DNA from: Raphanus sativus
Lineage: Eukaryota > Streptophyta > Magnoliopsida > Brassicales > Brassicaceae
DNA length: 64,000 nucleotides
Direction: 5' to 3'
NCBI RefSeq assembly: GCF_000801105.2
Contig: NC_079516.1
Span: 42,264,908-42,328,907, forward strand
This document shows, one piece after another, positions 12,024-32,700 of this stretch (its first letter is position 1; each line of letters starts with the position of its first letter). The position numbers and the translations under genes are program-made. The notes under the pieces are model-generated. The model worked only from the letters and a program-made list of their open reading frames with translations. It was not told the origin of the DNA and ran no database searches.

Positions 12024-13094
12024 ATGGATAACAAAAAGAAAATGAGATTCTCTACTCACAGTCGCGGTGGCTCCTCCCCCTTGTCTGCCTGTTTCCACCC
12101 TTCCACCTCCGCTACCAAAGAAGATACATCGTCTTCTCTTCCATCACCATCACCAACTACTTCGTATTTTCGCGGCGACCTCCCAAACCCAACCACCACT
12201 TGCAACTACCACACTAGTGTTGGCGTTTTCTTCCTCTCATGGTCTCACTCCTTCCTACGCCGCTCTCTCCACCTCCATTTCTACTACTGCAGCTCCACAA
12301 ACTGCTATCTCCACTCTCCCGATTGCTACCGCCACTCCGTTCCATTCACTTTCACACTAGAGATCAAACCTCTGACCTTCTGGAGAAAACATGGATCCAA
12401 GAAGATATCTAGAAAGCCTGATATTCGAGTCACGTGGGACCTGACTCATGCAAGATTCGGTTCAGGACCCGACCCGGTATCCGGATTTTACGTAGCCGTC
12501 CTCGTATCCGGCGAGGTGGGTCTTCTCGTTGGAGACTCTCTGAAACAGAGGCCGAAGAGGCAGATCTTGGTGTCGAGAGGTGAGAATCTGTTTGGAAATA
12601 GAGTGTACCATACGAAAATCAAGATTAAAGAAAGAGTCAGAGAGTTTGGTATAGATGTTAAGGTTAATGATGATGATGCTAGTCTCCGGTTTAGCGTAGA
12701 TAATAAGAGTGTTTTGAAGATAAAGCAACTTCAGTGGAAGTTCAGAGGGAACACTAAGGTCGTGATCGACGGTGTGACTATACAGATATCATGGGATGTG
12801 TACAACTGGATGTTTGGTGACGAGGATAAGGATAAAGTCCCAGCTGTGTTCTTGCTTCGGTTTGAGAATCAAGAAGTGGAAGGAAACGATGTGTTGATGA
12901 TGAAGAAGCGTGAGCGGGACCTTGTCGTTTTGAGGAAGGAGAAATCTGGAACGCTGTCGTTTAGGGCGTCTTCGTATGGTCACTGGTCTTCTGCCGTAAT
13001 GGAGTGGTCGACTTGTAAGGAAGAAGACGAGAGGAGCTTTGGACCTAAGAGTTGGTTTTCTTTGGTTGTCTACGCTTGGAGGAAGGTAAAGTAA
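12024..13094 (+). CDS. DUF868 family protein (At2g25200-like)
   Basis: This intronless gene encodes 356 residues, close to the family's usual length. DUF868 is a plant-specific family of unknown biochemical function, and I assign none. The N-terminal 50 residues are Ser/Pro-rich and poorly conserved. The conserved core runs from about residue 62 (SVGVFFLSWSHSFLRRSLHL) through IKPLTFWRKHGSKKI (115-128), VTWDLTHARFGSGPDPVSG (136-154), FYVAVLVSGEVGLLVGD (155-171) and LQWKFRGNTKVVIDGV (236-251) to ISWDVYNWMF (255-264). The first ATG is used; a second in-frame ATG at codon 7 is an alternative and would not affect the domain. It lies between RPL39 and PKL, as in Arabidopsis. No disruption is seen. 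Confidence 0.9.
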   Translation: MDNKKKMRFSTHSRGGSSPLSACFHPSTSATKEDTSSSLPSPSPTTSYFRGDLPNPTTTCNYHTSVGVFFLSWSHSFLRRSLHLHFYYCSSTNCYLHSPDCYRHSVPFTFTLEIKPLTFWRKHGSKKISRKPDIRVTWDLTHARFGSGPDPVSGFYVAVLVSGEVGLLVGDSLKQRPKRQILVSRGENLFGNRVYHTKIKIKERVREFGIDVKVNDDDASLRFSVDNKSVLKIKQLQWKFRGNTKVVIDGVTIQISWDVYNWMFGDEDKDKVPAVFLLRFENQEVEGNDVLMMKKRERDLVVLRKEKSGTLSFRASSYGHWSSAVMEWSTCKEEDERSFGPKSWFSLVVYAWRKVK

Positions 13095-14550
13095 CTTTTT
13101 TTTCTTCTTTTGTTGGCGATGTTCAGGCCATGCAGCTGCTGATACTGATACTCGAACAAGAACTGGTTGTTAAATCCACTCCATGCAGCTGCTGATACTC
13201 AAACCTGACATCTGTACCTTTTGGGAATAAAGCTTTACGATTAAAGAGATCCATCCTCTGTTATGTGTCCAATAAATTACTTGTGTAGTTATTTTTTTAC
13301 TCTTATAAAGAGATCCATTTTCTGTGTATATAAACAGAGTATTGCCATCAATATGAATCATCAATATCTATAATTCAATATGATATAAAAAGCTTCAGTA
13401 GCTTAACTTATTTATTTTGTCAATCATCATGTGAGGCACATGGTGCTGAAACATGACCATTCCTTGACACTGAAGGTGCTTGCTATATCTGCATATAGTT
13501 CATTTTAACAATTTTAATACAAGCCTTATTTAAACACAATTTTCTTTTAACTAGAATTGGATTTGTCTTAATAAAACAAATTATTATTACATTGGATGTT
13601 ATCTGTTTACCTTGACCTTGGCATAAGAGAAAACATTGAGCACATGAGTCGGTTTGTTTACTTTTCCAAGAGAAGAAGAAAACAGAGAAGAGATAAACCC
13701 TGAGAATCAAGGTACGGAAGACTTCTAAAATTATTAAACAGACTTGGGATTTTGTAGGAGATGACTTTGGAGACAAACATACCTCCAAGATTCACACTAT
13801 CTTCTTTAAATCAACCCAAACTACCAATCATCTTAATCCTCCAAAAAGAAACACTTGCAACCCGTCAGAAAATAGGTTCAGCCATTCTTTATAAAAACAA
13901 AAAAAAATGAGGGAGTGGATATGTATACTATACTAACTCATGTACTCTCATGCTTCAAATACTTCTTGTCTTAGCATCAAAAAAATACTTGACAACAGAA
14001 AATTCAAGCAAACTCTTATAGCATTAGGCAGTAAAAGACTTACGCAACACAATACCTAAAACAACAATCTAAGATTCTTCTAAGAGCCAGTGACATAGCA
14101 ACTTTGGGCTCCAAGGAAATAATTTATGAAATAAATTTTACTTGATCGAACCAATGACTACACTATTAATAAGTTTGATTAATCTTGGAAGGATCCTTCC
14201 ACTGGACAATCTGAAGGCTAGTCGGGTGACTTTTAACAGTATTTTCAAAGTTTCCACCATTGTTGTAAGAGAGTTACAATATGTTTGCAACCAAAATAAC
14301 TTTCTAAAAACTGCAACAGATTAATAATACCCACGTTAGGCTAAACGTTCCCAAATATTGTAGAAAAAAGGAGAAAGTAGAGGTAGAATCGGAGTCTTAC
14401 ATAAGAATAATACGAGTAGTCTATAACAACATAACTTGAGAAAATGACAACATAACAGTAACAAACTGTGTTCCTACTCCATGACCCCGTTGGTCTTAAA
14501 TCTTAAAGATGATACTAGTTGTGTTAATAAAGGACACTGAGTTTCTCTTC
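13095..14550. other. intergenic DNA between convergent DUF868 and PKL
   Basis: This should contain the 3' UTRs of the two convergent genes. I see a small direct duplication (CATGCAGCTGCTGATACT, near 13130 and 13183) just after the DUF868 stop and otherwise nothing. The Arabidopsis genes expected between these loci (At2g25190 and At2g25180, from memory) are absent. Confidence 0.5.
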
Positions 14551-22608
<8,058 letters not shown>

Positions 22609-22614
22609 TCTGTT

Positions 22615-23047
22615 CTGCGCACAAACATCTTTTTCCCATCAACAACCTCAAAAGTGTTTTATAAACTTTTCAGAATTAGGGTTTCTAGTGGATCAGAGTA
22701 AAAACTTCGATTCCAAATCTACTGGATCGACTTTGAGAAAACAAAACCCACAAAGACTAAGATCGAGACAAAGCTTTTAAGCAAACCCTAACCAAAAAGA
22801 AAAACCCAGAAAAATTATCAAACTTTCGAGTTACTAAATGTAAGGTTTTGAACTCGTAGTAACGATCCGTACTTGCAATTCATGGAAAGATCGAAACTTT
22901 CCGACATTTTAAAGCTCAAATTGTACAAAAAGAAGAAGCTGAGAGAAAGGGGAAGGAGATTTGAGAAGTTGCGAAAAGATTAACGTTTCCAAGAAAGGCG
23001 TTGTGAAGAGGAGAGAGTGAGAGAGTGAGAGAGAGAAGGAGACGGAC
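22615..23047 (-). other. probable 5' UTR intron of PKL
   Basis: On the minus strand a donor CCAAG|GTCCG (intron starts at 23047) and an acceptor GCGCAG|AACAG lie six bases upstream of the PKL ATG. The GA-rich exon above it (about 23048-23090) would be the first noncoding exon. This is inferred from splice signals only. Confidence 0.45.
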
Positions 23048-23090
23048 CTTGGATATGTTGGGATCTGTTTCAGAGGAGAAGTAAAATCTC

Positions 23091-23955
23091 CCGAAACCTG
23101 GATATCAGACCAGACGGGATTCTTACCGATAACTGTTGTGTTCTATTTATGTTTCGGTTTCACTGTTTAGGTTTTTAATATAAGGGAATAGGCCCAATAA
23201 CCATATAACGAAGAAATTAACAGAAAACCCATAAAAACGAGAAATTAAAAGATTAATTGAGTAACTATAAAACTAGGATAAGATATATGTGCTGTAAAAA
23301 ATTGAAAACAATAGTATTTACTTTTAGTTGTATGAAAAACTTAATTTACTTTATTGCTTAGGATGTCCGCTCGGTAAAGCAGTAACAAAAAAATTATACA
23401 TACCACATATCTATATATTTTTATAACGGCTAGAACTATATCACAGTTGTACCGTTCATTTCGCACCCTCCGTCTCATGTTACCATTCAGAGCTTATATT
23501 GTTTTGTTTAAACAGAATCACTTTAAATTTTTAATATAAGTTCAGACTTTTTTATAACTTTATTTTAACTAGATCACAAATCAATATAAAGAAAGAGAAT
23601 CATGCATAGTTAATTTCCGTATATATAGATCCAGGTAACTTCATTTGTACTATGTACATAATTTTTAGGTTTCCTTAAGTTTGAACATATACGATCATCA
23701 TTAAATTTAAACATATAAACGAAAAGACAAAATATAAATAAATTTTTATTCATTAATTAACTTTTATAGTTGATGATAGTACATGTATAAAATGCAAACA
23801 TCTCTTGATATCAGGTTTTCCTTAAATGTGAATATATACCCTCATTGTTAAATATGAATCAATGAACGAAGAGATGAAAATATAAAAAAGTTACAACCAT
23901 TAATTATTTTTTATAGTTGATGATAATACGGTGTATAAAAGGCAAATATCTTTTG
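23091..23955. other. PKL upstream DNA with a diverged ~145-bp tandem repeat
   Basis: The first part is the presumed PKL promoter. From about 23669 to 23955 two diverged units of roughly 145 bp follow each other. Each contains TTTTATAGTTGATGATA, then GTATAAAA(A/T)GGCAAA-type sequence and CTTTTGATAT or CTCTTGATAT. The second unit runs directly into the left 1.64-kb direct repeat. Confidence 0.55.
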
Positions 23956-25599
23956 ATATGATTCACATAATATACACTTTAATTTGCTTCTATAGTTGAG
24001 GATATTAAACAAATATGGTGCAATGGATAAAATCTTGCGAGAAATAGTTTGGGAAGAGTAACTTGCAATAAAATGAGTTTCTTTGTATTTAATTAGCAAA
24101 TATAAAAACATATTTTCCCCTTTAATATCCTTTCTAGAGATAATTTTAAAAACTTGATACTAGTCTTTTTTGGTATGACAGGAAATAAAATAACATGTTA
24201 CCATTAGAATATTACCAAAAAAGTTTTACCAAACTGGAAAATGGAATGAATACGAAGCCGCATGAATTAATATATGCTATGTAGTTAACACTATGTTAGG
24301 TTTATGTTATATAATCGGTTGCATAATAATACACTATATATTGTAGAAAGTAATTCATACAATAAGTTCTCAATATGATTAATAACTTAAGATATATTTT
24401 TCATAAACCCAAAAGCAAACACAGATTCAAGATATTTTGATATTTACGAACAAACAAATACCAAAGAGGATTATTATTCAAAGAATCGTATAATCGACAA
24501 AATCAAAATCTTCATTTGTTAATTAATCGATGCCAGGTGAAGAAATCTTCTTCTTTTCTTTGTCTTATTTGGTTTATGATTCTTACAAAGAAAGATCACA
24601 TTATATCTCTCCTCTATTTCGAATTTTTGCAATCGTTTATTTATAAACTCTTACGTTTATGTGCTATTTTGTTAGATTATCACTGTAAGTGTTCAAGAAA
24701 GAACTGAGTACATTTAACAAAAAACAGAGGAGGCATAATCGAATGAAACCAAGGATTAAAGTACAAATAAAAAAATTATGCATGTTAGATATTCAATATA
24801 CTTGCAATCCAGACTCAGAACTATACTTTTATATTCAAAGCTTTATTCAACATGTAACTATGGTTTTGTGGGTTTTCAAAGTATTGGACATATATTGAAT
24901 TTCTAGAGATAAATCCACAACAAATGTATGGTGAGAGTAGATAATCGGATTTTCGAGTTAGTTCGGATTGGTTTTTGTTAGTTTTGGGTTTTAGAGATTT
25001 AGACACAACTAGGAATTTGAAAATTTTCAGTGTAAGTTCAGATAGGTTTTTCTCCGATCTGGGTCAGTTCGGATGTATAAAAAAATACCTGTAATTTTCT
25101 GATCTAGAACGGATCAAAATCATGTTTAGATATTTACGATACAAAAAGATTGGAAATATCCAAATTTATTAAAATTTAGCCAAAATCTTTCATATTTATC
25201 TTAAATTTTACAAAATAACCACAAAAACTGAAAATTAAAAATTAAAATTTTAAACTCTAAACTTGACATTTAAAATTTCATGTTTCTTAAAAATATTATA
25301 CAAATAATAATATAGATTGCTAAAAAGACATTTCAGTTAAATCATAAACTGAAATATATAAAATAAAACACATGAATATCACAATTTTAGATATTCATGT
25401 TTTTAGATCGTGTATGAATCGCTTTGTATCGGATTAGTTTATAAGAATCGGTTTTCTTTTGATCCAAATCTATTCTAATTAATTGTTCGGTTTCAGTTTT
25501 TTCGGATAGAATAATTATGGATTCAATTAAGTATTTATAAGTTTTCAGTCGGGTTTCTAGTCGGATATTATCAAATCAGTTCCTATATGAATTTTTGGA
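23956..25599. repeat. left copy of a 1.64-kb direct repeat
   Basis: It starts ATATGATTCACATAATATAC and ends CTATATGAATTTTTGGA. The same sequence recurs in the same orientation at 27843-29483, with about 25-30 substitutions and a few small indels by eye. No terminal inverted repeat, TG..CA ends or target duplication were found. The two copies flank a helicase fragment. Confidence 0.85.
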
Positions 25600-25664
25600 G
25601 AGTACACTTTTTCCGATAATGAAATAGTGAGTACACTTTTTTCCGATAATGAAATAGTATCGAT
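25600..25664. repeat. two-copy 30-bp tandem repeat
   Basis: The unit AGTACACTTTTTTCCGATAA plus TGAAATAGT occurs twice immediately after the left 1.64-kb repeat. In the minus orientation it may be part of the 3' end of the helicase transcript. Confidence 0.7.
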
Positions 25665-25774
25665 CTTCATAGTCATCACCACCCATCTGCCAATACAAAA
25701 AATAAACAATTGTAACAATTTATATATTTTAAAAAAGATATTGGAACAAAATAAATAACAATCACGTACCTTCC

Positions 25775-27842
25775 CTACGGAATATTTTGAAAAACTTGTT
25801 TGTAGACAACATTCAATGTTTTTGTCTCGGCCTTCCTTTCTTTACCAGTTATTAGGATTTTTAATCAAGATCTCGACTTAACTCTTGAAAGTGCAACGTA
25901 GAGCTGACCATGAGAGAACACTGGCCTAGGTAAAAACAAACCAACACTTTCTAGTGTTTGACCTTGACTTTTGTTGATGGTCATCGCGAAAGCCAGTGTA
26001 ACGGGAAACTGTCTTCGACGCATTCTGAAGGGAAACTTTGTGTCAGGTGGACTGATATACATTCTAGGAATCCAGACTTTGTCTCCAGCAGTACTGTTTC
26101 CAGTTATAATTCTACCTTCTATGACATGGGGGAGCAACTGAGTAACAATTAGCCTAGTACCATTGCATAAGCCATCTACCAAATCCAAGTTACGGAGACA
26201 CATAATAGGAGCACCAACCTTCAGCTTCAAATTATGTCTAGGCATTCCTGCCACTCTAACACTGTTTAAAAACTCTGTTGGATAGGTAACATTTTCTTCT
26301 ACATCAACATCGGATGGGATTATACTGTCAGAGCTAAGGTAAACCTTGTATTCACCTGAAAGCACGTGTAAATCCTTTAATCTAGAATAATGTAAAAAGT
26401 TAGTCGAACATAAGAGTAAACATAATCAAATGTTACCTGGCAACTGCGAAAGCATGTAATCATTTATTTTATCAACTTCATCATTTGTGGGTGTGAGAAT
26501 TGCTCGATGTCTATACAAATCCTTATCTTCTGAGGTTTGAAAAGCTTGTCCATAAACCTCCTTTGCAATAGTCTGAATAGGATCTTCTCCAATATTTTTG
26601 ATCAACAGATCAGAAGGGATGTCAATGTCAACTTGACCGTCGTTTGGCAAATTTATTTTTCCATCTCCAACATCCAAAATCCATTTTGAGAAGGATTGAA
26701 GGTCTTTTGCTGCATCATCAGTAAGACCAGCGAGCAATCTCATGTTTTTTGTTAGCTTCAAAACTTTGCAGTGCTCCCAAAGATATGACGAATTCAGAGC
26801 TTGCAAAACAGTCTATGCTCTACCACCTCCAGGTATAACCGGTAAAATCTATCTGAAATCTCCACCGAACACAACTACTTTACCTCCAAAAAGTTTGTCT
26901 TCAGAAGATCTTATAATATCACGCATAGAACGATCCAAAGTCTCGAAACAGTGTCTGCTCATCATAGGCGCCTCATCCCATACAATGAGCTTTGCTGCTT
27001 TAACTAATTCTGCACGATCTGATCTTGGCTCCATTTTCTTGCAAGTAGTAAACTCGTCAGCATCTATCGGAATACCAAACCTGCAATGTGCGGTTCTACC
27101 TCCTTCCAACAATAATGCAACAATTCCACTGGATGCGGTATTTAGAACAATCATACGTCTAGATCGGATTGCTGATGAGAGTGCTCTATATACGAAGGTT
27201 TTACCTGTGCCTCCATAACCATAAAGAAAGAACACTCCACCGCTTTCATTTAAAATTGCATCCAAAATCTCGTTGTAAACCCCTCTTTGCTCATCTGTTA
27301 TCATCGCCATAAGTCTTTCATTTTCCTTTAGCTGATCTTCCACAACATACTTAAGCTCATCATCTATAAGGCGATTGCCGTTGTAACAACCAAAATCATC
27401 TGGCTTTGGCATTAGGGGCCATTTCTGGAGGCTACGACCATTGCTAAGCAAATGATTTTGGATCTCGGTTAGAGCAATGTTTTTGATCTGATCTATGGTC
27501 AAGTTAAACTCTGTAAAGTTGATAAATTAATTAAATAAGAGAGACCTGATTTAAAACATATTTCGTTTAATAAGAAAAAAGCTCACCGGGATTTCCAGTT
27601 TGTCGTCGTTTCTTGTAGAGAATATCGTCGGTTAGATACTCCCAAGTAGCTTCCCACACAACATGAGGCTGAGATAATGTTTTGGATACCAACATTCTCG
27701 AAAAAGCTTCCTCGCATACGTGTCAGAACTATTATCACTACAATCTTTGATAGCTTCTATGTATTCCTTGTCATCAGCCATCAAACCCAAAGCATAGCAA
27801 ACATCTTCGTATGTAGAATATACAACACCATCAACTGTTCTT
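25775..27842 (-). pseudogene. Helitron-encoded PIF1-type helicase, 5'-truncated and broken
   Basis: Minus-strand segments together give the C-terminal helicase half of a Helitron RepHel protein. Visible motifs are Walker A FLYGYGGTGKTFVYRAL, Walker B AAKLIVWDEAPMMSR, motif III VVVFGGDFR, then FAMTINKSQGQTLESVG and LYVALSRVKSRS. The frame is broken by an in-frame stop inside GGDFR(Q)ILPVIPGG, another after GGGRA, a stop just after SRVKSRS in place of Gly, and a frameshift near 27700 between YARKLF and VSKTLSQPHVVWEATWEYLT. The Rep nuclease domain is absent: the coding sequence is cut at the IRTVDGVVY block by the right direct repeat. It is not functional. Confidence 0.85.
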
Positions 27843-29483
27843 ATATGATTCACATAATATACACTTTAATTTGCTTCTATAGTTGAGGATATTAAACAAA
27901 TATGGTGCAATGGATAAAATCTTGCGAGAAATAGTTTGGGAAGAGTAACTTGCAATAAAATGAGTTTCTTTGTATTTAATTAGCAAATATAAAAACATAT
28001 TTTCCCCTTTAATATTTCTAGAGATAATTTTAAAAACTTGATACTAGTCTTTTTTGGTATGACAGGAAATAAAATAACATGTTACCACTAGAATATTACC
28101 AAAAAAGTTTTACCAAACTGGAAAATGGAATGAATACAAAGCCGCATGAATTAGTATATGCTATGTAGTTAACACTATGTTAGGTTTATGTTATATAATC
28201 GGTTGCATAATAATACACTATATATTGTAGAAACTAATTCATACAATAAGTTCTCAATATGATTAATAACTGAAGATATATTTTTCATAAACCCAAAAGC
28301 AAACATAGATTCAAGATATTTTGATATTTACGAACAAACAAATACCAAAAATGATTATTATTCAAAGAATCGTATAATCGACAAAATCAAAATCTTCATT
28401 TGTTAATTAATCGATGCCAGGTGAAGAAATCTTCTTCTTTTCTTTGTCTTATTTGGTTTATGATTCTTACAAAGAAAGATCACATTATATCTCTCCTCTA
28501 TTTTGAATTTTTGCAATCGTTTATTTATAAACTCTTACGTTTATGTGCTATTTTGTTAGATTATCACTGTAAGTGTTCAAGAAAGAACTGGGTACATTTA
28601 ACAAAAAACAGAGGAGGCATAATCGAAGGAAACCAAGGATTGAAGTACAAATAAAAAAATTATGCATGTTAGATATTCAATATACTTGCAATCCAGACTC
28701 AGAACTATACTTTTATATTCAAAGTTTTATTCAACATATAACTATGGTTTTGTGGGTTTTCAAAGTATTGGACATATATTGAATTTCTAGAGATAAATCC
28801 ACAACAAATGTATGGTGAGAGTAGATAATCGGATTTTCGAGTTAGTTCGGATTGGTTTTTGTTAGTTTTGGGTTTTAGAGATTTAGACACAACTAGGAAT
28901 TTGAAAATTTTCAGTGTAAGTTCAGATAGGTTTTTCTCCGATTTGGGTCAGTTCGGATGTATAAAAAAATACCTGTAATTTTCTGATCTAGAACAGATCA
29001 AAATCATGTTTAGATATTTACGATACAAAAAGATTTGAAATATCCAAATTTATTAAAATTTAGCCAAAATCTTTCATATTTATCTTAAATTTTACAAAAT
29101 AACCACAAAAACTGAAAATTAAAAATTAAAATTTTAAACTCTAAACTTGACATTTAAAATTTCATGTTTCTTAAAAATATTATGCAAATAATAATATAGA
29201 TTGCTAAAAAGACATTTCAGTTAAATCATAAACTGAAATATATAAAATAAAACACATGAATATCACAATTTTAGATATTCATGTTTTTAGATCGTGTATG
29301 AATCGCTTTGTATCGGATTAGTTTATAAGAATCGGTTTTCTTTTGATCCAAATCTATTCTAATTAATTGTTCGGTTTCAGTTTTTTCGGATAGAATGATT
29401 ATGGATTCAATTAAGTATTTATAAATTTTTAATTGGGTTTCTAGTCGGATATTATCAAATCAGTTCCTATATGAATTTTTGGA
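27843..29483. repeat. right copy of the 1.64-kb direct repeat
   Basis: Same sequence and orientation as 23956-25599. Its left end truncates the helicase pseudogene and its right end lies only about 300 bp upstream of the CLPB4 start codon, so it forms part of the CLPB4 upstream region. Confidence 0.85.
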
Positions 29484-29591
29484 TCCGGAGCTCAGGCCTA
29501 CTTTCACTGAATGTAGTTTTTTTAGTGTTAAACCAAAAAAAAAAAGTTCAGAAAGAAACCACCAAGGTGTGTGTTACGAAGTGGTGAATTC

Positions 29592-29606
29592 GGAAGGTTC
29601 GAGATG
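29592..29606 (+). promoter_or_regulatory. imperfect heat-shock element upstream of CLPB4
   Basis: GGAAGGTTCGAGATG fits alternating 5-bp nGAAn/nTTCn units: gGAAg, gTTCg, aGATg. It lies about 180 bp upstream of the CLPB4 ATG, where HSF binding would suit a heat-induced ClpB. The third unit is imperfect, and use is inferred. Confidence 0.4.
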
Positions 29607-29782
29607 GAAAGAATACTTCTACACACTTCTTTTGCCTCTTCTCCAAGCATCCCCCCAACCCAAAAAGAAAAAAAAAAAAACAAACTCATATAATACTCTA
29701 CCAGCGAAGTCTCCGTCGCCTTTCGAAAACCCCTTCTACACGTCGTTAAGGGCTAGGTTCCTTCTTCTTCTTCAACCCTCAC

Positions 29783-32700
29783 ATGGCGTCCAGGAGACTA
29801 TCCAAGTCCGCCTCTGCAGCCATCAGAGCGTACAACGCTTTCTCGAGACCCTCTCTCCTCCTCCTCCTCCGTCCTCCTCCTCGCGCTATCTCCGCCTCTG
29901 CTCACTACTTCTTCACATCATCCACGCGCTCCTCTCCCACCTCCTCCTCCTCTCTTCTCCGCCCAAATTCTTCAATCCCCGGAAACGCCACCACTCATGG
30001 CCGACAACAACTGTTTCCTCTTCCTTTCCAGTTCCTCTCTCCTCGCCGCTTCTCCGCCACCGCAGCTCAGGTTCGTGTGTCTTGTCTGATTTTGACTTTT
30101 TTCAAATTGGAGAAAAAAGTTTGAATCTTTTGTGTGTTGATTTGATTTTAAGTGGAGAAAGTTTGAATCTTTTGTGTGTTTAATTTGATTTTGTCCTCTC
30201 CTCTCTCTCTCTCCCTATATGTGTGTTAGACAAATCAGAACTCGTATACGGAGATGGCTTGGGAAGGGATACTCAACGCCTTCGACGCAGCTCGTGTCTC
30301 TAAGCAACAGATCGTGGAGTCTGAGCATTTGATGAAAGCTCTCTTAGAGCAAAAAGACGGTCTCGCCAGGAGGATTTTCGCTAAAGCTGGCATCGACAAC
30401 TCCTCTGTTCTTCAGGCTACTGACCTCTTCATATCCACACAACCTAAGGTTACTGGTGATACCAGTGGTCAGGTGCTGGGATCGTCTCTTGGTACCGTGT
30501 TGCAGAACGCGGAGAGGTATAAGAAGGAGTTTCAGGATGATTATGTCTCTGTCGAACACCTTCTCTTGGCCTTTTATTCCGATAACAGGTTCGGGCAAGA
30601 GTTTTTCAAGAACCTGAAGCTTAAAGAGGAGGCCTTGAAGGATGTTATTAAAGACGTCCGCGGTAGTCAACGTGTTACTGATCAAAGTAAGTCTTATTCT
30701 GTTTCTATATATTGGTACCGAAGCTAACAAAGAGATAGTATCATCATTGTGCATCCTCCTGTTCTCATCATGTAGATCCTGAAGGGAAATATGATGCACT
30801 TGAAAAGTATGGGAATGATTTGACTGAGATGGCCAGACGAGGAAAACTCGATCCTGTCATTGGAAGGGATGATGAGATTCGGCGGTGCATCCAGATATTG
30901 TGCAGGAGGACCAAAAACAATCCTGTTATCATCGGTGAACCTGGTGTTGGTAAAACTGCTATCGCTGAAGGGTAAAGCATTGTGATTTTACACTCTCTCT
31001 CTCTTCTCACGACTTTACTGATTCGATTTTTTTACTTCCTCAGGTTGGCGCAGCGGATTGTACGAGGGGATGTCCCTGAACCTCTCATGAATAGGAAGGT
31101 TGCCTTCAATTTCTCTCTTTTTTTTTTTTTTTTTTTTGTAATTAGTCTGTCAGTTTGTTTATCTAGATTTTAACATATTCTTGGGTTTTGGTTGCTTTGA
31201 AATGTAGTTAATATCTCTTGACATGGGTTCACTGCTTGCTGGTGCCAAATTTCGAGGAGATTTTGAGGAACGGTTGAAAGCAGTACTGAAGGAAGTCACT
31301 GCTTCCAATGGACAGACTATCTTGTTCATTGATGAAATTCACACTGTTGTTGGTGCAGGTACCCTTTTATTTTTTAATCACCAACTATAAAAATTATTTT
31401 ATACATTAATAAGCGTGCTTTTACTTATCAAAAGGTAATCGCAATGACATTGTAAGCTTGGGAAGACCTAGTAATGGGAAGACCTAGTAATGGTTGTTTC
31501 TCTTGTGTAGGAGCTACTGGTGGGGCAATGGATGCGAGCAACCTCTTGAAACCAATGCTCGGAAGAGGTGAACTGAGATGCATCGGTGCAACTACACTGA
31601 CCGAATACCGCAAATACATCGAGAAAGATCCAGCTCTGGAACGCAGGTTTCAACAAGTTTTATGTGGTCAACCGTCTGTTGAAGACACCATTTCGATCCT
31701 TCGTGGGTTAAGAGAGCGGTACGAGTTACACCACGGTGTTAAAATATCAGATGGTTCCCTTGTTTCAGCGGCGGTTCTGTCCGATCGCTACATCACTGAA
31801 CGCTTCCTGCCAGACAAAGGTATGAAGAACGTTCACCTTGTTAAAAATCACTCTTGAGAGCAGCATTGGTTTTTTTTTAAGATGGAAGGTTGTTTGTTTT
31901 GTTTTCAGCTATTGATCTTGTTGACGAAGCTGCTGCAAAGCTGAAGATGGAGATCACTTCTAAACCAACTGAGCTCGATGAGATAGACAGAGCTGTGATC
32001 AAACTGGAGATGGAGAAGCTTTCTTTGAAAAACGATACTGACAAAGCATCAAAAGAACGCCTACATAAGATCGAGAATGATTTGACCGCTCTCAAAGAAA
32101 AACAGAAAGAACTCAGTGACCAATGGGAGCAAGAAAAGTCTCTCATGACTAGAATACGTTCATTTAAAGAAGAGGTACTTTACGTTGTGTGATTACTCTT
32201 CGTGGCTCCTTCTGAACATGTTTTATATTTTTATAGATCGATCGTGTGAACCTGGAAATTGAATCTGCTGAACGTGAATATGATCTGCAACGTGCTGCTG
32301 AGCTCAAGTACGGAACACTTATGTCCCTTCAACGCCAGTTAGAAGAAGCTGAGAAAAATCTCGCCAAGTTCAGAGAGTCTGGACAGTCATTACTCCGGGA
32401 AGAGGTAACCGATCTCGACATAGCAGAGGTAGTAAGCAAGTGGACGGGTATTCCGCTCTCGAATCTTCAGCAGTCAGAGAGAGAAAAGCTGGTCATGCTG
32501 GAACAAGTGCTCCACAAGAGAGTCGTCGGTCAAGACATGGCTGTAAAATCAGTAGCAGATGCTATCCGACGTTCGAGGGCTGGTCTCTCTGATCCTAACC
32601 GTCCCATAGCCAGTTTCATGTTCATGGGTCCAACAGGTGTCGGTAAAACCGAGCTTGCCAAAGCTCTAGCCGGGTACCTTTTCAACACTGAGAACGCGAT

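Noticed and set aside
12067..12360. Second open frame inside the DUF868 gene
   Set aside because: Overlaps conserved DUF868 coding sequence in another frame; Pro/Thr/Ser composition reflects the shifted reading.
23956..29483. Interpretation as an LTR retrotransposon
   Set aside because: The direct repeats lack TG..CA ends, target duplication, primer site and polypurine tract, and the interior encodes a helicase.
29479..30183. Long open frame overlapping CLPB4 exon 1 in another frame
   Set aside because: It starts in the upstream repeat and runs through the leader, presequence and intron 1 out of frame. The CLPB4 frame has clear family identity.
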